From Verrucomicrobiia bacterium (GTDB lineage: Bacteria > Verrucomicrobiota > Verrucomicrobiia > Verrucomicrobiales > Akkermansiaceae), in the NCBI GenBank assembly GCA_030430455.1, contig JAUIJB010000007.1, positions 1 to 64,000 of the forward strand: DNA of 64,000 bases. Direction: 5' to 3'. Position 1 is the first letter of the stretch. Each line of letters opens with the position of its first letter. A program made the position numbers and the translations under genes. Below the pieces are notes generated by a model that saw nothing but the letters and a program-made list of their open reading frames with translations, was not told the DNA's origin and ran no database searches. Shown here piece by piece: positions 59,974-64,000 of the stretch.

Positions 59974-61641
59974 GTGACAACTGCGGCACATTCTCCCGCG
60001 ACGATCCGCAATCCGGTGCTGCGGGGATTTCACCCGGACCCCTCGATTCTGCGGGTCGGCGGGGACTACTACATTGCCAACTCGACCTTCGAGTGGTTTC
60101 CGGGGGTGCGGATCCATCACTCGCGCGACCTGGCCAACTGGCGCCTGGTTCCCGCGCCTCTCAACCGCCGCAGCCAGCTCGATATGCTGGGAAATCCGGA
60201 CTCGGGGGGCGTGTGGGCGCCCGGTCTGTCGCACGACGGCGAGCGCTTCCACCTCGTCTTCACCGACATGAAGTCGTGGACGGGCAACGCCTACAAGGTG
60301 GGCCGCAACTACCTGGTCACCGCGGACTCGATCGAGGGCCCCTGGTCGGAGCCGGTGTTCCTCAACGGCAGCGGCTTCGACCCCTCGCTGTTCCACGACG
60401 ACGACGGCCGCAAGTGGTTGCTGAACATGCTCTGGGACCACCGTCGCGGTCGCAACCGTTTCGCCGGCATCCTGCTGCAGGAGTACTGCGCGGAGACCCG
60501 CCGGCTGGTCGGCCCGGTGCGGCGGATCTTCGCCGGCACCGACCGCGCGCTGGTCGAGGGCCCCCACCTCTACAAGCGCAATGGCTGGTACTACCTGCTG
60601 ACCGCCGAGGGCGGGACCGAGTATGCCCATGCCTGCACGCTGGCCCGCTCGCGCCGGATCGACGGCCCCTACGAGCTGCACCCCGACAAGCACCTGCTGA
60701 GCTCCCACGGCCACCCGGAGCTCGCCCTGCAGAAGGCCGGTCACGGCGCCCTGGTCGACACCCCGGAAGGTGAGTGGTACCTCGCCCACCTCTGCGGCCG
60801 GCCGGTCGATGGCAAGCACTGCATCCTCGGCCGCGAGACCGCGCTGCAGCGCTGCCGCTGGGGCGACGACGACTGGCCCTACCTCGAGCAGGGCGGCATG
60901 CTTCCGGCCGAGGTCGTCGCGGCCCCGCGCGGCGCCCCGCCGGCACCGCCGGCGGATCCGCCGTGGGACGGCCGCTTCGACTCGGCGCAGCTCGATCCCG
61001 CCTTCCAGAGCCTGCGCCAGCCGTTCGACGACGACTGGCTGAGCCTCACCGAGCGTCCCGGTTTCCTGCGCCTGCGGGGGATGGAGCCGACCGTCAGCAG
61101 CTTCCGCCAGAGTCTCGTCGCGCGACGGGTGCAGTCGCTGCACGCCAGCGCCGAGACATCCCTCGAGTTCGCCCCCGCGACCTTCCAGCAGATGGCCGGG
61201 CTGATCGCCTACTACGACACCGCCAACCACTACTACCTCCGCCTGAGCCACGACGAGGAGCTCGGCCGCTGCCTCAACATCATCGCCACCGATGGCGGTC
61301 ACAGCGGCGAGGTCCTCGACGAGGAGGTCCCGGTTCCCGCCTCCGGCGCCGTCGGCATGCGACTGCGCCTCGCGGGCAGCGAGTTGCGCTTCGAATACGC
61401 CGTGAACGGGGGCGGGTGGCAGTCGATCGGACCCGCCCTCGACGCGCGGATCCTTTCCGACGACCACTACCACCTCGGCTTCACCGGCGCCTTCGTCGGG
61501 CTGTGCTGCCAGGACCTCGACGGCTACGGACATCCCGCCGACTTCTCCTGCTTCCACTACCTCGAGCACGACTCCGGGGGGAAAGCCGCCGCGGACGGCG
61601 CCGTGCGACGACCCGCCGCCCGATCCCCGCTCGCGGGGTAG
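59974..61641 (+). CDS. GH43 beta-xylosidase / alpha-L-arabinofuranosidase
   Basis: A 555-residue inverting glycosidase with a five-bladed propeller and C-terminal beta-sandwich (from about 325). Catalytic residues are D22 in RGFHPDPSIL, the pKa-modulating D136 in GFDPSLFHDDDG and the acid E195 in ALVEGPHLYKRNGWYYLL. This N-terminus (NPVLRGFHPDPSILRVGGDYYIANSTFEWFPGV) is typical of GH43 xylosidases of the two-domain type. There is no signal peptide after the GTG, so it should be cytoplasmic and act on small imported xylo- or arabino-oligosaccharides. The predicted operator lies immediately upstream, indicating repression by the adjacent LacI protein. Confidence 0.9.
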   Translation: MTTAAHSPATIRNPVLRGFHPDPSILRVGGDYYIANSTFEWFPGVRIHHSRDLANWRLVPAPLNRRSQLDMLGNPDSGGVWAPGLSHDGERFHLVFTDMKSWTGNAYKVGRNYLVTADSIEGPWSEPVFLNGSGFDPSLFHDDDGRKWLLNMLWDHRRGRNRFAGILLQEYCAETRRLVGPVRRIFAGTDRALVEGPHLYKRNGWYYLLTAEGGTEYAHACTLARSRRIDGPYELHPDKHLLSSHGHPELALQKAGHGALVDTPEGEWYLAHLCGRPVDGKHCILGRETALQRCRWGDDDWPYLEQGGMLPAEVVAAPRGAPPAPPADPPWDGRFDSAQLDPAFQSLRQPFDDDWLSLTERPGFLRLRGMEPTVSSFRQSLVARRVQSLHASAETSLEFAPATFQQMAGLIAYYDTANHYYLRLSHDEELGRCLNIIATDGGHSGEVLDEEVPVPASGAVGMRLRLAGSELRFEYAVNGGGWQSIGPALDARILSDDHYHLGFTGAFVGLCCQDLDGYGHPADFSCFHYLEHDSGGKAAADGAVRRPAARSPLAG

Positions 61642-61793
61642 CCGGAAGGCCGAGGCGCGGTCGGTCCCGTTCTGCATGCCGCTGCACGACACGCCGACGG
61701 GCTTGCGAATCCGGGAGCGGCCTCGAACCCTTCGGCGGACGCTCCACCGTCCAGCCCGGCGGCGGGCACGGCCGGGGAGGATCCCGGCCCCGT

Positions 61794-64000
61794 TCACGGC
61801 TCGACCAGCCGGTAGAAGCGGGCCGGCACCTCGAGTCCGGGCTCGTCGAACACGATGGTCCCGCTGGCATCGGCCGAGGCCATCAGCAGGTCGTCCCAAA
61901 TGGCCAGGTCGCCGGTGACCTGCACGAGGTAGGAGCCGAACGGCGCGCCACGGCCGATGAAGGTGGCGTCGATCGTGCCGTCGGGATTGCCATCCAGTTC
62001 GATGCGCGCCGACAGCGGGAAGGGGATCCGGAAGACGGTGCCCGTCGTGCCGGGGCCACCGCCGAAGGTGGTCCCGTAGAGCGCGGGGCCGAGCGGCAGC
62101 AGCGGCGCGACGGGATGGGCGCCGAAGCGGTTGGTGCCGTCCTCGCCGAGCGGTTCGAACCGGTGCAGGACATCGACCTCGGAGGTTTCGAGGTCGAGCG
62201 CGAACACCGTGCCCGTCCCCGCCCCGCCAGCGGCCGCGACGCCGAACAGCCGCTGGCCGGAGAGCACCAGGCGGGCCGCCGGACGCGCCCCGGCGGCATT
62301 GGTCCCGGCGACCCCGGAGTCGAACGCGGGAAAGGCGAAGCGGGTGGTGAAGCCGGTGCCGTCAGTGGCGATGGAGAAGATCGTTCCGTTGCCGCCGTCC
62401 CCGCCGGCGAGGCAGCTGCCGTAAAGGATTCCGTCGCCATGGGTCAACGCGGCACACGGCAGGGCGCCGTCCGGGTTGGTCCCGCTGGCCGGGTCGAGTG
62501 CGGAGAAGTGGTGGAGCACCGTGAAGTCGCTGCCGTCGTCGGCCAGCGAGAACACCACGCCGCTGCCGCCGCTGCCCCCCGCGGTGGTGGTGCCGAAGAG
62601 CCGTCCATCGTGGTGGATCAGCCCCGCCTCGGGACGCGCGCCGTCGCCATTGGTGCCGCTCGCCGGGTCGAGATCGCTGAACTCGTGCAGCACCGTGAAG
62701 TCGCTGCCGTCCTCGCCGATCGAGAATAGGGTGCCCTGCGAGAAGGCTCCCCCGGCACTGGCCGCGCCAAAGCGGGTGGTGCCATCCACGGCGAGCGGTC
62801 CCACCGGCACCGCCCCGCCGAGGTTCGCGCCGGTGTGCTCGTCGAGCGCGGCGAAGCTGTGCAGCAGGGGGCCCGCGCTGCCGTCGGCTCCCAGCTCGAC
62901 GATCGCCCCGCTGGCGTTGGCGCCCCCGCCGGAGGTGACGGCAAGGAAGCCGCCGGCGGTCACGTCCAGCGCGCCGCGCGGGTGGGCGCCGCTCAGCGGG
63001 CCGAGGAAGCGGGTGAGGACCTCGAATTCGCCGCCATCGGGGCTGACGCGAAAGGTCGCGCCCGCCGCCGTGATGCCACCGGCGAGGGTGCTGCCGACCA
63101 GCTGGCCATCGACCGGCACCAGCGCGCCGGCGGGATGCGCGCCATCGGCGGTGCGGGCGCCGCTGGGCGCGCCGAAGCGATGGATCGCGATGCCGTCGGG
63201 GCCCGGGAAACTTTCCGGCTGGTCGATCACGCCGGTCTCGAGTTCGGCGACGCTGAGACTCAGCTCGGCGGGCGCGAAGACCAGGCGGTCGATGTGGAGG
63301 CCGTCCTCGCGACCGGCCAGCTGGTAGCCCTGCTCCAGCGCCCCCTCGGGCACATTCAAGGGCCCGCCGAGTCGGATCCACTTCCACTCCCCGCTGCCCG
63401 CCGATCCGCCGCCATCGACGATGTCGCCCGGCGCGCTGTAACCGGCCGCAGCCAGGCCGTTGGTCATCGCCCAGTCGGCAGCCGCATCCGGCTGTTTGGC
63501 ACCGAAGCCGGTGGCGTGAAACAGGCTGTCGTCGTTGAAGCCGTTGGCGCCCACCCAGATCCGCGCGTAGAGGCTGTAGCTTCCGGCCGCGGGAAACTGG
63601 AGTTCGTAGCCCGCCACCCGGGCCGGGTCGCCGGGGGCGTCGAGCGCGGCGGTGGTGGTGGTCACGCCCGCCGCGGTGCTCCCACCGACCGTCGCGACCG
63701 CAAAGTCGCCGCCCAGCGTGCCGTCCTCCGCCTCGACCTCGACCAGCGCCGATGCCCCGCCTTCCGAGACGCGCAGCCCGTTGACGAAGATGTCGGGGAG
63801 CCCGCCGCCGCCGCTGGCCACGAGGGTGAGCACGCCGGTGCCATCCGAGCGGGCGGCGATGACCGCCACGCTGTCCGCCAGCGACGCCGGCACGCTGCCC
63901 GCCACGCCGCCATCGAAGGCGAGGGTCGCGCTGTTGCCGGTGACGGCATCGCTCCACACCGCGGAGCGCGGCGAGGTCGAGGCGAGGTCGTAGCCCCAGA
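61794..64000 (-). CDS. Partial GloVer-repeat (TIGR03803-type) secreted protein
   Basis: At least 735 residues; the reading frame is open to the right edge, so the N-terminus lies outside the window. The visible N-terminal part is a beta-sandwich/carbohydrate-binding-like region (SRSAVWSDAVTGNS to VEAEDGTLGGDF). The C-terminal 400 residues are about ten repeats of about 40-55 residues, each with a GTLFSIGEDGSDFTVLHEFS-type core followed by G-x-P-x-A-x-L and LFGTTxxGG, the Gloeo_Verruco repeat that forms a propeller-like array. The protein ends in a short sandwich with RFYRLVEP. It is convergent with the GH43 gene across 152 bases. The repeats support a Verrucomicrobial origin; the function is unknown but probably adhesion or surface display. 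Confidence 0.85.
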   Translation of the reverse strand, partial: WGYDLASTSPRSAVWSDAVTGNSATLAFDGGVAGSVPASLADSVAVIAARSDGTGVLTLVASGGGGLPDIFVNGLRVSEGGASALVEVEAEDGTLGGDFAVATVGGSTAAGVTTTTAALDAPGDPARVAGYELQFPAAGSYSLYARIWVGANGFNDDSLFHATGFGAKQPDAAADWAMTNGLAAAGYSAPGDIVDGGGSAGSGEWKWIRLGGPLNVPEGALEQGYQLAGREDGLHIDRLVFAPAELSLSVAELETGVIDQPESFPGPDGIAIHRFGAPSGARTADGAHPAGALVPVDGQLVGSTLAGGITAAGATFRVSPDGGEFEVLTRFLGPLSGAHPRGALDVTAGGFLAVTSGGGANASGAIVELGADGSAGPLLHSFAALDEHTGANLGGAVPVGPLAVDGTTRFGAASAGGAFSQGTLFSIGEDGSDFTVLHEFSDLDPASGTNGDGARPEAGLIHHDGRLFGTTTAGGSGGSGVVFSLADDGSDFTVLHHFSALDPASGTNPDGALPCAALTHGDGILYGSCLAGGDGGNGTIFSIATDGTGFTTRFAFPAFDSGVAGTNAAGARPAARLVLSGQRLFGVAAAGGAGTGTVFALDLETSEVDVLHRFEPLGEDGTNRFGAHPVAPLLPLGPALYGTTFGGGPGTTGTVFRIPFPLSARIELDGNPDGTIDATFIGRGAPFGSYLVQVTGDLAIWDDLLMASADASGTIVFDEPGLEVPARFYRLVEP

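Overview
The window is about 64 kb of GC-rich, densely packed DNA from a bacterium that is most likely a member of the Verrucomicrobiota. Three things point there: tandem repeats of the Gloeo_Verruco (GloVer) type in the last gene; a TGTTC-N4-GAACA site, the LexA motif I recall being reported for this phylum, in front of the first large gene; and a polysaccharide-degradation locus full of glycoside hydrolases, polysaccharide lyases and sodium symporters but with no SusC/SusD pair. No rRNA, tRNA, CRISPR array or insertion sequence was seen.

Left end (1-2800): a chromosomal-integron-like head. A 553-residue tyrosine recombinase has the IntI-specific insertion and the IntI C-terminal signature. 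Its promoter carries a perfect LexA-type box between the -35 and -10 elements, so it is probably induced by DNA damage. A small membrane-protein gene on the opposite strand is positioned like the first cassette.

2960-17347 (minus strand): a degradative block that reads sulfatase-like protein, two tandem pectate lyases, a DUF3826 protein, two GH95 fucosidase/galactosidases and a further pectate lyase. Almost all products have signal peptides.

17660-43880 (plus strand): one long co-directional run with many ATGA start/stop overlaps. A sodium:solute symporter is followed by an acid-sugar cassette (iron alcohol dehydrogenase, DapA-type aldolase, PdxA-type dehydrogenase, DUF1537 kinase). Next come a multidomain pectate lyase, a GH79-like and a GH2 enzyme. 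A four-gene intracellular sugar module follows (fucose/arabinose-isomerase-family protein, split transketolase, FGGY kinase), translationally coupled to a GH127 enzyme. An NCS1-type permease with a 62-residue membrane partner and a cytoplasmic GH78 rhamnosidase close the run. The isomerase-kinase-split-transketolase set resembles known D-apiose catabolism in composition and is the best candidate here for an unusual pathway.

43990-61640: a decayed beta-propeller/HEAT gene, a pectate lyase, a GPH-type sugar transporter and a Gfo/Idh/MocA oxidoreductase (minus). These are followed by a beta-helix protein and a DUF5060 glycosidase-like protein (plus), a secreted GH78 and a sialidase-fold protein (minus), an XRE regulator (plus) and a GH105-like hydrolase (minus). 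Last comes a LacI-family repressor followed by a GH43 enzyme; each has a near-identical AAACGTTT operator at its promoter. The window ends inside a GloVer-repeat surface or secreted protein on the minus strand.

Together the genes describe uptake and breakdown of a complex pectin (homogalacturonan plus rhamnogalacturonan side chains bearing L-rhamnose, L-fucose or L-galactose, L-arabinose, glucuronic acid and possibly apiose). Secreted lyases and exo-glycosidases act first, inner-membrane symporters import the products, and isomerases, kinases and aldolases feed them into central metabolism. Family assignments come from motif recognition by eye and were not checked by database search.
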